This document shows, in pieces, positions 17,172 through 25,795 of a stretch of DNA of 45,725 nt. The stretch lies in contig JAHZKP010000081.1 in assembly GCA_022600345.1 (NCBI GenBank), positions 1 through 45,725 on the forward strand. Reading direction: 5' to 3'. Below the pieces are notes generated by a model. The model ran no database searches. It was given only the letters and a program-made list of their open reading frames with translations, and was not told the origin of the DNA. Source of the DNA: Alphaproteobacteria bacterium (GTDB taxonomy: Bacteria; Pseudomonadota; Alphaproteobacteria; Rhizobiales; Hyphomicrobiaceae). A program made the translations under genes and the position numbers. The first letter of the stretch is position 1. Each line of letters starts with the position of its first letter.

Positions 17172-18203
17172 TCAGACTATCGGCTGCATCGGATCACGAT
17201 AACGTTCGCCGCGTGCCATCACCACCCAGGCCATGCGCGCGATCCGGTTGGCGAGAGCGACGGCCGCGACCTTGGTCGGTTTGCGCTCGATCAGTTTCGC
17301 GAGCCAGGGCCGTGTCTTGAACCCAGCCTGTTTGTGATAACGGATAACCGCCATGGCGCCAGCGACAAGCAGCCATCTGAGATGGCGACTGCCCTGCTTC
17401 GTAATCCCGCCGAGACGCTCCTTGCCACCCGAAGAGTTTTGCTGAGGCACAAGACCGATCCAAGCTGCCATTGCTCGCCCCGAGGGGAATACCTTGGCAT
17501 CAGGGATCGATCCGACGATTGCGGTTGCAACAATCGGCCCGATGCCTGGGATCTCTTCAAGACGTCGGCTCAGTTCATTCGAACGGTGCCAGGCCTGAAT
17601 GCATTGTTCCAGTCTCGTGATCTCGCGGTGTGTGTGCTGGTACTGATCGACAAAGCTCATCAGGCAGATCCACGCTGCCGGTGGCACGCCGAGATCATCC
17701 AGTCCCTCGATCGTTTCAAGAAGCTTGAGCAGACCTCGGCGGCCCGTCGGAGCGACAATGCCGAACTCCGCCAGATAGGCCCGGATCGCGTTCGAGAGCA
17801 TGGTGCGTTGCTTGATAAGCAATTGCCTTGAACGGTGCAGCATCAGAGCTGCCTGGCACTCTTTGCTCTTGATTGGAACGAAGCGCATGTTGGGGCGCTG
17901 AACCGCCTCGCAGATCGCCTCGGCATCATTGGCGTCATTCTTGTTGCGCTTGACGTAGGCCTTCACGTACGTCGCCGGCATCATGCCGATCGTATGCCCG
18001 AGCTTTGTCAGTTCGCGCGACCAATGATGCGCGGTCGGGCAGGCCTCGATGCCAACAAGACAAGGCGGCAGATCCGCAAAGAACGCCAGAACCTTGCCGC
18101 GCGGGAGACGCTTGCGTAGGACCACCTGACCTTCGCTATCGACGCCGTGAACCTGGAAAACCGACTTGGCGATGTCGAGACCGATCGTGCTAACCTCTTG
18201 CAT
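17172..18203 (-). CDS. IS110-family (IS1111 group) transposase
   Basis: A 343-residue transposase. The N-terminal RuvC-like DEDD domain begins TIGLDIAKSVFQVHGVD and includes VGIEACPTAHHWSREL and VKRNKNDANDAEAICEA, carrying the acidic catalytic residues. The C-terminal IS116/IS110/IS902 domain has IPGIGPIVATAIVGSI and AAWIGLVPQQNSSGGKERLG with the catalytic serine region. It is intact and of family length. I start at the ATG at 18203, preceded by GGAGG; an in-frame start at 18218 would add five residues. Subterminal repeats on both sides show the element is complete, so it may still be active. Confidence 0.93.
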   Translation of the reverse strand: MQEVSTIGLDIAKSVFQVHGVDSEGQVVLRKRLPRGKVLAFFADLPPCLVGIEACPTAHHWSRELTKLGHTIGMMPATYVKAYVKRNKNDANDAEAICEAVQRPNMRFVPIKSKECQAALMLHRSRQLLIKQRTMLSNAIRAYLAEFGIVAPTGRRGLLKLLETIEGLDDLGVPPAAWICLMSFVDQYQHTHREITRLEQCIQAWHRSNELSRRLEEIPGIGPIVATAIVGSIPDAKVFPSGRAMAAWIGLVPQQNSSGGKERLGGITKQGSRHLRWLLVAGAMAVIRYHKQAGFKTRPWLAKLIERKPTKVAAVALANRIARMAWVVMARGERYRDPMQPIV

Positions 18204-18268
18204 GGATGGTGCCTCCATTGTGAGTTCTTCAAAACACTCACCCTATGGCACTTCAGATGCCGCAGGGG

Positions 18269-18280
18269 GCGCCGTCCACA
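18269..18280. repeat. IS1111-group subterminal inverted repeat (upstream end)
   Basis: GCGCCGTCCACA, pairing perfectly with 16912-16923. It lies 65 bases upstream of the transposase start. Confidence 0.8.
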
Positions 18281-18287
18281 GCATCAT

Positions 18288-18575
18288 TCACGTCGCGCAC
18301 TGATCGTCTGCTTCCAGGGTGCTGCGGTCTTCGAGCGGATCTTGAACAATCGCGTCGGACCCGGCGCCGGTCAGCCCGCACTGATGTCGAACGCTGTACC
18401 CTTAATTGCTGACATTCTTGGACGCCGTATCCGGTGGGCCAAGCCAAGTACCGTCGACAGCCGCTTCTGGGATTTTGCCGTCAAACTTATAACTGAGGAG
18501 GAAGCAGGAGATTCTGGGAAAATTTGCAGTCTGAGGAGAGCCTCGCGCGCACGCGTATGGCGGTGCTGAATCCTT
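18288..18575. other. Region between the insertion sequence and the zinc-motif remnant
   Basis: About 290 bases with no supportable gene. Plus-strand frames run on from the insertion sequence but show no family features. This DNA was probably continuous with that upstream of the TIR-STAND gene before the insertion sequence entered. Confidence 0.4.
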
Positions 18576-18769
18576 TCAGCCGTCGATCGGCGCGAGGCCT
18601 GGCACCGGCCAATGTTGGCGGTCATGGCAAGTTTGGCAAAGCCAGGTCACGTCCAGCGGGCGGTTGTAGTCCCGGCGGTACCCGTGGGCGGTGCCGGCGA
18701 CGATCCCGCACTTGCTGCACGCCTCGGGGCGAACAAGCGTGCCGTTGCGGGTGCTAAGGTAGACAGCCT
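18576..18769 (-). pseudogene. Small CxxC...CxxCH zinc-motif protein, lacking a start
   Basis: The minus strand reads RNGTLVRPEACSKCG, then RRDYNRPLDVTWLCQTCHDR to a stop at 18576. This matches a small zinc-binding, HNH-like protein common in phage and integrative-element modules (pattern CxxC, DY..PL.V.WLC..CH). The frame is closed upstream at 18770 by TAG without any ATG, GTG or TTG start in between, and the usual N-terminus is missing. It is probably truncated or frameshifted. It lies downstream of the replication module on the same strand. Confidence 0.55.
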
Positions 18770-19139
18770 ACCGCAAAATTACCGAAATCGTAGTGCTTCC
18801 GTAGTGTTCGCAGTTCGGCATACATTGCCGTTTTGAAGAACTTCAACCGGACCGAAAAATTACTGTTCATCCTTAGGCTTTCACTAGGGTTTCCGGAGGG
18901 TTGCCTTGGGGCAATTGCGAAAGGCGTCTTCGTTTGAATTGGAATTTTCTTCTCCGTTGGTTGGAACGCAAGAAAGCCCGCCTGGACTAACCGGGCGGGC
19001 TGGTGGATTTGCTTTGTTGGTGGTCAGTGGCGCGGGCGCTCCAGTGCGGGCCAGTTAGCGTCAGAAAACACTTCACGGTGCTGCCGTGATGACGGTTGAC
19101 CCTTACCGAAACCGGACCGTTGTTGGCGACTGAACCTCG
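18770..19139. other. Intergenic region with minus-strand terminator
   Basis: About 370 bases between two small minus-strand reading frames. The only structure I support is the hairpin at 18975-19001. The remainder holds no convincing gene. Confidence 0.45.
18975..19001 (-). terminator. Rho-independent terminator of the replication module
   Basis: AGCCCGCC (18975-18982) pairs with GGCGGGCT (18994-19001) across an 11-base loop. Read on the minus strand, the stem is followed by TTTCTT, so it ends transcripts coming from the primase/helicase genes. Confidence 0.75.
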
Positions 19140-19448
19140 CTACGTTGCGGCGGGATCCTCACTGCAACTTTGGTGCGATTGGCGGCGGGCCCTTACCATG
19201 ACCTTACCGTTGTTTGCTGCCGCAATCGTGGCGTTGTCGGCGCCGATCGACCCTAGGGGATGCCCGCCGGTGCTCCAGCTCCAGGAATCGCGCGAGCCTA
19301 TTACCAGGACGGCGCATCGGCTGAGCTGGTTCACGTCTAATTGGATGCACTCCTCGACGCTCGTCTTGCCCCGGCTGTTTCTTCTGCCAGATCCAAGACC
19401 GCCCGCGTCACGCACTCCTGATTTTCCCAGTATCAGCCGACCGCGCAT
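19140..19448 (-). CDS. Small mobile-element protein of unknown function
   Basis: A 102-residue frame reading MRGRLILGKSGVRDAGG, then KTSVEECIQLDVNQLSR, a DSWSWSTGGHPLGSIG segment and a basic end. A short leader, an ECxxLDV helix and a W-x-W...G-x-P-x-GSI strand recalls small hypothetical proteins often seen beside phage-like primases; I know no function for them. It follows the helicase gene by 52 bases on the same strand and lies before the terminator, so it fits as the last gene of that operon. The C-terminus looks shorter than relatives as I recall them, and a frameshift is possible. Confidence 0.45.
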   Translation of the reverse strand: MRGRLILGKSGVRDAGGLGSGRRNSRGKTSVEECIQLDVNQLSRCAVLVIGSRDSWSWSTGGHPLGSIGADNATIAAANNGKVMVRARRQSHQSCSEDPAAT

Positions 19449-19500
19449 TTTGCGCTTGGGCGCCAAGGCATAGGGACCATAGGGGGCGTAGGGCTGTGGT

Positions 19501-21177
19501 TCATTCGGTCGGCCCACCTGCATCGACGCGGTGTTCGGCCTCATCGCCCCTATGCCCCCCATGCCTATCCGTTTCAGTGGGAAAATGTAGCGCGTAGGTT
19601 GCGGCTCCCCATTTTCCGACTGCGGCTTGCCGTGACAGCAGGAAGCCACCGACGCGCGTGCCGACAAGCGCCGCGACCCGTCGTTCAATATATTGCCGCC
19701 CGCGTTTCTGCGGGTCCAAGACCTGTTGGACTTGCTCGTGGAGTTGGCTTGCCTTGACTGGTCGATCGCCGTGCCGCCGCTGCCAAAGCTTGAAGACTTC
19801 GACCACGGTTTGACGATGTGCGTCATGGCGCTTTGCGTCGAGCATTCGTTCAACCGGATCAGGACAGCCAAGTGCTAGTAGTGGATCGCGCACCCATTGG
19901 GTCCACTGGGTAAAACCTCCCAACGGTTTGCCGGTTGTGACCGCAGGTTGGCTCCGCCCCCAACGCCATATCGTCAGCGCGGCGACGAGGAGATCAATGC
20001 GGCGTTCGTTGACGATTTGTGTCATGTCGTTGGGAAACGCGCGGGCTTCCGGGTCTTCGACGCGGGGATCAAGCTCAATTGCGATGAAACGGCGCGTCAG
20101 ATCTTCGGAAACGGTCAGCGCGTTGCCGGTCATCATGACCAAGGCCGTTGCGTTAAGGGGCAGCATTTCTGACTTGCCCAATACCCGAACTCGCGCGGGC
20201 CGCTCCGTGATCGCGCTGGCCAGCAGGTTCGATTTGAAGGTGACGCCGTTAATATTGTCGAGGAACAGGACCTGACCGCCCGCGATCAGCTCGGCGGCAA
20301 TTCGCTTTTCGAGTTCTTGTGTATCCGCACCGCTTGTGACTGCGTGCGGTTCAATCCCGAAAGCAATCCGGCATATCGAGCGGACCAATAGACCTTTGCC
20401 CGCGCCCGCGCCTGACAGTTGTGGTGCACGGAGCAGGAATCCGGGTGCAAAATCGAGGCTCGGCCGGGAGACAGCAGTCATCAAGGCAGTAAGAAACGCC
20501 GTCTCGTCGTGGCCAGGCTTCAACGTCGGATCGATCGTCTTAATGTTGGATGTGCCTTCGACCATTGCGGCATCTCCGAAACAAAACGTGGCGAAGGTCG
20601 ACCGGATAAATGCCAATGCCGCGCGCGCGTCCTCTTGATTGGGAGCAGTCGGCAACCTATCAGCAATGTCCGGCACGCCATGAAGAAACATGCCCGTTTT
20701 CGCGTCGTAACCAGCGGCGCTCAAAATCGATCCATCCGGCCGCAGGAGTGGCGTCGACGCGATCCCGTTGAGCGGCGACAACGCCCACTCGCCGTGCCAG
20801 TCGAGATATGCAACCGCCAACGCACGCGGAAGCCGTGCATTGCATTCATGCTCCTTGCCCTTCACAAATCTCAGCTCAACAGGGCGCGCAAGTTGATGGA
20901 CCATCATCACGAGGCTGTCGGCCGACACTGGGCGCGCTGTGATTGCGCCAGATTGTCGGTCCTTGACCAAACGTACCGGCGCGCCGCGGTCGAAGAGGTC
21001 GCTCCGCTCACTCAGGATATCGCGAAGCGCCGCAACCGTCCGATGAGGATCGTTCTTCTCGATTAAAAGTTTTGGCTTCGATGGCGCGCTGTCGCCCGCG
21101 CAGGGCTGATCCAATGCTGCGAAGTCAACCGCATCATTAATGAGTTCGGCGATCCGATGTTCGTTCTCCTCTGTCAT
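19501..21177 (-). CDS. Phage/satellite-type AAA replicative helicase
   Basis: A 558-residue protein. An N-terminal ~200 residues of unclear fold precede a nucleotide-binding core: Walker A SGAGAGKG (255-262), Walker B VLFLDNIN (303-310), a sensor-1-like MMTGNAL (348-354) and arginine-finger-like DLTRRF (359-364). This order resembles helicases of phage satellites and integrative elements that unwind their origin. The C-terminal part includes a helical region (QTVVEVFKLWQRRHGDRPVK) typical of a winged-helix tail. It overlaps the primase gene by four bases (ATGA at 21174), so the two are translated together and presumably work as primase plus helicase. Confidence 0.75.
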   Translation of the reverse strand: MTEENEHRIAELINDAVDFAALDQPCAGDSAPSKPKLLIEKNDPHRTVAALRDILSERSDLFDRGAPVRLVKDRQSGAITARPVSADSLVMMVHQLARPVELRFVKGKEHECNARLPRALAVAYLDWHGEWALSPLNGIASTPLLRPDGSILSAAGYDAKTGMFLHGVPDIADRLPTAPNQEDARAALAFIRSTFATFCFGDAAMVEGTSNIKTIDPTLKPGHDETAFLTALMTAVSRPSLDFAPGFLLRAPQLSGAGAGKGLLVRSICRIAFGIEPHAVTSGADTQELEKRIAAELIAGGQVLFLDNINGVTFKSNLLASAITERPARVRVLGKSEMLPLNATALVMMTGNALTVSEDLTRRFIAIELDPRVEDPEARAFPNDMTQIVNERRIDLLVAALTIWRWGRSQPAVTTGKPLGGFTQWTQWVRDPLLALGCPDPVERMLDAKRHDAHRQTVVEVFKLWQRRHGDRPVKASQLHEQVQQVLDPQKRGRQYIERRVAALVGTRVGGFLLSRQAAVGKWGAATYALHFPTETDRHGGHRGDEAEHRVDAGGPTE

Positions 21178-22073
21178 GGAATGACACCAGTCGGCTGACA
21201 GCTCCTAAGCAGATCGTTGAAGTCAGTGCCCAACGGTGCTCGGGCAATACGGACACGCCGTGCTTCGCAGTGGAAATGGCGCGCCGCCGTGACCGCGGCG
21301 CGTTCCCCAGCAGCGTCCCCGTCGGCGAGAAGTACGATATCGTGAGCGTCGCTCGGTAGACTCAATCCCACCATGCCAGAGGTAGAAAGCGCGGCCCATG
21401 CCGTTAGGCCCGTTGCCTGCATCGCCGAAAGGCAGGTTTCGATGCCTTCCCCAATTAAAAGCGGCACAGTATCTGTCCCTAGGCGAACGGCGCCGCCACG
21501 ACAGGGCCCCATCATCATTTTTTCAGGTTTCACATCAGCTTTGCCGTTGCCGCTGACTTCAAGAAAGGTGCGGTGAATTCCGATTGGCTGATTTGACTCG
21601 CCGCTGGTGACTAGAGCGACCATGGCGGGTTGAGTGGAGCCGGTCGGATGCAGTAATCCAGAGTGACATTTTAGGTTAGCCGGTGGCGCCATGGTTATGC
21701 CGCGCGACCGGAGATAGGTCTCAATAACCGTGCCAGACGCTGGAACGGACTGCGCCCAGATTCGCAAAGCGGCGAAAATTCGGGCTTTGTCATCCAGTCG
21801 GCGAGCGTTGGCGGCTGCGTTTCCCTTTATCGGTCGGCCGCCTTGCCGCGAGTCGCTGCCGTCGCCCCATAAGCCGCGCTCGCGAAGCGCCGTTATTACT
21901 GCCTCTTGCTCGCAACCCGCATGACAGTAGAGCAATACTCGCCCTTCAGCCGTGTCGCACAACGCCAAGCTGGGCGTAGAATCTTCATGCGCCGGGCATT
22001 GAGCCGTCCATTCCGCTCCGGCGCGGTGCCCGCCCAAAGTGCGAGCAATCTTTTCGGCAGAGATATAGGGCAT
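21174..22073 (-). CDS. Toprim DNA primase of a mobile element
   Basis: A 299-residue primase-like protein. An N-terminal zinc ribbon (C26 and H29 in CPAHEDSTPSL, C50 and C54 in CHAGC) is followed by a linker and a Toprim domain: LLIGEGIETCLSA carries the catalytic glutamate and IVLLADGDAAGERA the DxD pair. It would make RNA primers for element replication. Such short zinc-ribbon/Toprim primases occur in phages, satellites and integrative elements, not as the chromosomal DnaG. It lies three bases after the AlpA-like gene and overlaps the helicase gene, forming a tight operon. Confidence 0.88.
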   Translation of the reverse strand: MPYISAEKIARTLGGHRAGAEWTAQCPAHEDSTPSLALCDTAEGRVLLYCHAGCEQEAVITALRERGLWGDGSDSRQGGRPIKGNAAANARRLDDKARIFAALRIWAQSVPASGTVIETYLRSRGITMAPPANLKCHSGLLHPTGSTQPAMVALVTSGESNQPIGIHRTFLEVSGNGKADVKPEKMMMGPCRGGAVRLGTDTVPLLIGEGIETCLSAMQATGLTAWAALSTSGMVGLSLPSDAHDIVLLADGDAAGERAAVTAARHFHCEARRVRIARAPLGTDFNDLLRSCQPTGVIP

Positions 22074-22076
22074 CGC

Positions 22077-22295
22077 TCACATGCCCCCGTTTTCAATGAA
22101 ACGGCGAATGTCTTCAGCCCGCCAGACCGTCGTGCGCGGCCCAAGCTTCAGTGGTCGCGGAAAACGTCCGGTTCGGACGCCTTCCCACCAAGTACTCTTC
22201 TTGACCGGAATCAATGGAGGAATCGGTGGCATCCGCTTGTCATCGCCAATGATTTGGCGAAGTCGCAGAAAGCCGGTTTCGGGAAGCTGTGCCAT
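22077..22295 (-). CDS. AlpA-family excisionase/regulator
   Basis: A 72-residue DNA-binding protein of the AlpA/MerR-like winged-helix type: FLRLRQIIGD, then PPLIPVKKSTWWEGVRTGRF and P-LKLGPRTTVWRAEDI. AlpA proteins switch on integrase or excision genes of cryptic prophages and satellites. It is the first gene of the minus-strand operon with primase and helicase. Its usual partner, an integrase, is not found nearby. Confidence 0.85.
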   Translation of the reverse strand: MAQLPETGFLRLRQIIGDDKRMPPIPPLIPVKKSTWWEGVRTGRFPRPLKLGPRTTVWRAEDIRRFIENGGM

Positions 22296-22414
22296 TTATC
22301 CGCCCTCCTCCAAAATGGTTCGAGGTAGACATGAGTGATCCGTTAGGAACTGGCAAAGACAACTCAGCCCTCGGCACGGGCGCGAGTTTTCCGCGGCGGC
22401 TGTCTTTGAGGCGA

Positions 22415-23449
22415 CTATTTCTTCTTTTGCCGGGTCTGCGACCGCTTCAATGCCTTACGAACCGTGTCTTCTGAAATGGACAGATCTACATCGTCCAGGA
22501 TCACGTTCGCCGTGATCGCCATGGCCCGCATCACAGGTGCCGACAACTTAATTTTGGAATTTTTGAGCAAAACGCCAAAAGCCCTAAGGTAGGCCGATTT
22601 CTTGCTGTTTTGCCGCGTGGAGATCGCTGCCTCGACTTCTGGACATGCGAAATCTACTGGGAGCTGGCCGGCGATTTCTGACACTTTGAAAAGGTAGCTT
22701 CTCAAATCGAGCGGGGTTCCGGCGCTCGCCGTGTCCTGACTCTGCGCACGCTCGACGAAGCGGAGGAGCTTGAGATGTTGGACTTCCTGAGACTCGGATG
22801 GTGAGAAGAACGCTTCGATGTCCTTGTCGTGCCTTTGCAATTCCACGGGAAGTCGCACGTTGGTTCTCTGCAGTTCAGCAAGAAGCAATGCTAGCTGGCG
22901 GGCTACGGTTGAGACTTCTGATAGAAGCTGCGCAGCCTTTTTGTGGATGCGTCGATACTCCGGAAAATGTTGTTGGGCGTTGCGGGCTGCATCGATGAAG
23001 GCGATCCAATGCTGATCTTCTGTCAACTCGGTTGAAAGCGCGAGATATGCGTCACCCATTAGATCTTGATCGATTAGCCTTTCGAGCAGCGATATCTCTT
23101 GCCCGTACTTTGCGGCTGCACTGACGGCGCGCGATAGCTCGCCAAAAAGGTATTCGATATAAGGCTCGTCTTCAGGATGACAGAGGGGATCATTTTCACA
23201 ATGTGGACAGTGGAAGAGTAGGCCGTCAATTTTCTCGGCGAATTCGACCGCTTTGCGCCGGGCTTCCCCTTGCTTGCTGGATAAGCCGTCCAATGGGGGA
23301 TCAGCCATTTCCCAAGGATCAAGGAACCGCTTCGGATCCACTTCGTCGCCGTCGTTGAGGGGGGGAGGTCCGGCGTCACACTTGCCCGAAAGCCTAACGA
23401 ACACGTATCGCTGGATCACCCTAGGAACAACGTTTTTGGCTTTCCCCAT
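22415..23449 (-). CDS. Hypothetical protein next to tRNA-fMet
   Basis: A 344-residue soluble protein I do not recognise. It has a possible zinc site FHCPHCENDPLCHPED near residue 85, then a long helical region, and a lysine/arginine-rich C-terminus (RKALKRSQTRQKKK). No integrase, nuclease or transposase motif is visible. I start at the ATG at 23449 (MGKAKNVVPR), with GGGG upstream; the frame stays open to 23530. It lies between the AlpA operon and the 3' end of tRNA-fMet, where the integrase of a tRNA-targeting element normally sits, which makes it a likely cargo gene. Confidence 0.65.
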   Translation of the reverse strand: MGKAKNVVPRVIQRYVFVRLSGKCDAGPPPLNDGDEVDPKRFLDPWEMADPPLDGLSSKQGEARRKAVEFAEKIDGLLFHCPHCENDPLCHPEDEPYIEYLFGELSRAVSAAAKYGQEISLLERLIDQDLMGDAYLALSTELTEDQHWIAFIDAARNAQQHFPEYRRIHKKAAQLLSEVSTVARQLALLLAELQRTNVRLPVELQRHDKDIEAFFSPSESQEVQHLKLLRFVERAQSQDTASAGTPLDLRSYLFKVSEIAGQLPVDFACPEVEAAISTRQNSKKSAYLRAFGVLLKNSKIKLSAPVMRAMAITANVILDDVDLSISEDTVRKALKRSQTRQKKK

Positions 23450-23697
23450 CACTGGCATCCCCACGAGGCACAATCGAAAAACGAGGACGCTTCCGATCGA
23501 CGATGCGCAAGGCAATCCTAAGTGATCCAATAGGGTTCTTTAAGATTTTGGGGGCAGGAGTGCGGCGACATTCGGATCGAAATGTGTTCCGTAGCACGCA
23601 GCATATGCGTACCAAGGGCGTACCATTTTGCCGTTTAGGCGACAAGAAACCTGCATGCGGCAAGGCGTTTCTTTTATTATTTTCAATGACTTACGTT

Positions 23698-23774
<77 letters not shown>

Positions 23775-24332
23775 TCACCAATAAGACCTAAGCGCCCGAT
23801 CCGTTCAGGATCGTGGATATCAGCGCCCGGGTTGTCCGGAAGGCGGTGCGCTTTGTTGAATAAGACCCGCGTGAGCGAGCTGGGCACCGCAACACCGACG
23901 CTGATAAGCATCGGAGGACCGGTGTATAGCAACTGATTTGGTCGCTGTGAACCCACTAATTTGAGCGTTTTGACGCAACCGGGGTTCGTTCGCTTTTTCG
24001 CCGGCGGGTCGGGGCTTTTGGGGACGGGTGATTGGCGGGAAGAAGAACGACCTTCGGGCACCCGTCCTGTGCCAATGGAGAGGAGGCAAACCGCTTGACA
24101 ATCAAGACAGTCGCTCTTCTCTCCCCTCCCCAGGGTCAACGATGTGTTGCATGCATCAGGGCCAAACAGTCGGGCCGGTTGGCTGATCTCCTGAGAGTTC
24201 ATCGACCAATCGGCCCTCGTGGAGGCCCCGGATAAATGCTTTTCGCATTTTCTTGGGCATGCAGACTGTTTGATGGGGTGCAAGCACTCCCAAACTTGAT
24301 CAGTGTTTTTTCCCTATCAGGCTGTTGGGGCC
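23775..24332. other. Intergenic region upstream of tRNA-fMet
   Basis: About 560 bases with no supportable gene. A long minus-strand frame spans the region, but it runs through the tRNA gene, so it is not coding. No 5S rRNA is visible before the tRNA, as would be expected at the end of an rrn operon. The tRNA promoter should lie just right of 23774. Confidence 0.5.
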
Positions 24333-24827
24333 CTATTCCGACTTGCCGGCAGCCTTGTCAGTGAACATTTTGAGGGCCTTGGTCATCTTCTTGAAGATTT
24401 TATCTTTTCCGTCGATGTCGTAGCGGTCTTCGAGTTCTTTTGGTTCGGTGTAGCCGATATAGACCTTGCCGTCGGCGGCTTCCCAGGCCAGCACCTTCAT
24501 GGGCAGATCAAGGCCGATGCGGGGATTTTCCTGCATCAGGGGCGTGCCCATCTTGGGATTGCCGAAAACCAGGACCGTGCTGGGGCGAAGCTCAAGACCG
24601 GCCCCCTTGGCGTTGGCCTGATGGTCGACGCGGCCAAAAATTCTGATGCCCTTGGATTCGAGTACCTTGGCGAGTTCATCGATCGTTGCAGAAACGCTTC
24701 GGTTGCTTTGCTTGACGATCATATCGTCACCTGCGTGGGAGGCTGGTGCGAATGAAAGGGTGAAGATGAGGCCGGCAGCGATTGTGCCGATGGCGGTCAA
24801 GATGGGCGTTGCGGAACGAAGTGTCAT
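24333..24827 (-). CDS. Secreted DUF302 protein
   Basis: A 164-residue protein with a signal peptide (MTLRSATPILT, hydrophobic core, SHAGDD cleavage region) and a DUF302 domain across the mature part: SNRSVSATIDELAKVLESKG, the VDHQANAKGAGLELRP segment, VLVFGNPKMGTPLMQENPR and LPMKVLAWEAADGKVYIGYT. DUF302 proteins are small periplasmic or cytoplasmic proteins of unknown role, sometimes beside metal or redox genes. The ATG at 24827 follows GGGAGAG. It is followed on the same strand, to the right, by unrelated membrane genes. Confidence 0.85.
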   Translation of the reverse strand: MTLRSATPILTAIGTIAAGLIFTLSFAPASHAGDDMIVKQSNRSVSATIDELAKVLESKGIRIFGRVDHQANAKGAGLELRPSTVLVFGNPKMGTPLMQENPRIGLDLPMKVLAWEAADGKVYIGYTEPKELEDRYDIDGKDKIFKKMTKALKMFTDKAAGKSE

Positions 24828-24972
24828 GGTGGGGCTCTCCCGGGTTGGTCGGTTCAATCGCGTCTCAGTCTATTTAGAGGTACGTCAGCAATTGGGCTGC
24901 ACTGAATAGCACAGCGCACGGACTCGTGAACGGATTTGGTGGCTATGGCGCAGGGGAAATTGGCAAACAGGT

Positions 24973-25785
24973 TTAACCGGCGGTCTGTTGGCGGCGGGCC
25001 TCGCGGCGGCGGACGATCCACTTGGCGATGAAGGCGAGGGCGATCCAACCCAGGGCGGCAAGCACCAGGTAGAAGATCGACAGGCTGTCTCCGGACTGGG
25101 CGCGTTCAACGACTTTTCCCAGAAGCGCAATGAGCGTGGTTTTGGGCAAGATGCCGACGGCGGTTCCTGAAATGAAGGCGATATAGCTGGTGCGGGTCAG
25201 TCCGAAGCCCATGTTGAGAACGACGAAGGGGGCAGACGGAATGATGCGGACCAGGAGCGCGGTCATAAAGCCGTTGCGTTCGACCATCTCGCTGAAGCCG
25301 CCGATGCCCTGCCAGCCAAGCCTATTGAGCCAGTCTGTGCCCAGGTGACGGGCGACGAGGAAATTGACCGACGAGCTTACGAGTGTGGACAGGATCGAAA
25401 AAATGAAGCCTTGAAGGGGGCCGAAAACTGCGACGGTAACCGCGATCAAGAGGAATTGGGGTGCGCCGATGAACGAGGCGACCGTGAAGCAGGCTGCGAC
25501 GACGGGCAGGGCCCAGGGGCTACCTGCAAAGCTTTTAAAAGTGGAACTCAGGATGCCGTTCTCATCCAGACCAATCAGGTTGGCTGACAACCAAAACACA
25601 GCCGAGACGGCAACCAGGGCAAGGATCAACAACGCGATGTGGCGTAAGCTTACGGCATCCCTTTCGCGAAGGAGTGCGCGTATTCGCCCGACCCGGCCGG
25701 GCTTGTCGCCCGGGGGGCGGGTCGAAGGGGGCGTGTTAGCGGGAGGCTTATCTTGCCCGGTTGCATCGGTAGGGTTGGCCATCAC
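24973..25785 (-). CDS. TVP38/TMEM64 (DedA-like) inner-membrane protein
   Basis: A 270-residue multi-spanning membrane protein. After a proline-rich cytoplasmic N-terminus come about six hydrophobic segments; the loop ARHLGTDWLNRL and the segment MTALLVRIIPSAPFVVLNMG then ISGTAVGILPKTTL are the conserved core of the TVP38/TMEM64 family, which is related to DedA. Family members act as lipid transporters or scramblases and in envelope homeostasis. It ends ten bases before the glycosyltransferase stop and start region, and both are on the minus strand, so they probably form a two-gene operon with lipid-linked sugar work in common. Confidence 0.85.
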   Translation of the reverse strand: MMANPTDATGQDKPPANTPPSTRPPGDKPGRVGRIRALLRERDAVSLRHIALLILALVAVSAVFWLSANLIGLDENGILSSTFKSFAGSPWALPVVAACFTVASFIGAPQFLLIAVTVAVFGPLQGFIFSILSTLVSSSVNFLVARHLGTDWLNRLGWQGIGGFSEMVERNGFMTALLVRIIPSAPFVVLNMGFGLTRTSYIAFISGTAVGILPKTTLIALLGKVVERAQSGDSLSIFYLVLAALGWIALAFIAKWIVRRREARRQQTAG

Positions 25786-25795
25786 TGCTCTGTGG

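Larger units (their letters stand above)
16909..18287 (-). mobile_element. IS110-family insertion sequence, IS1111 group
   Basis: A complete element of about 1.38 kb. One transposase gene (17172-18203) lies between perfect 12-bp inverted repeats TGTGGACGGCGC (16912-16923) and GCGCCGTCCACA (18269-18280). IS1111-group elements have such repeats slightly inside their ends, with a few bases outside; I set the ends 7 bp beyond the upstream repeat and 3 bp beyond the downstream one by that rule, so they may be off by a few bases. No target duplication is expected. The element sits about 150 bases upstream of the TIR-STAND gene start. Confidence 0.8.

Noticed and set aside
23775-24332. 5S rRNA or rrn operon end next to tRNA-fMet
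   Set aside because: tRNA-fMet often follows 5S rRNA in this group, but no 5S-like sequence is present upstream of the tRNA.
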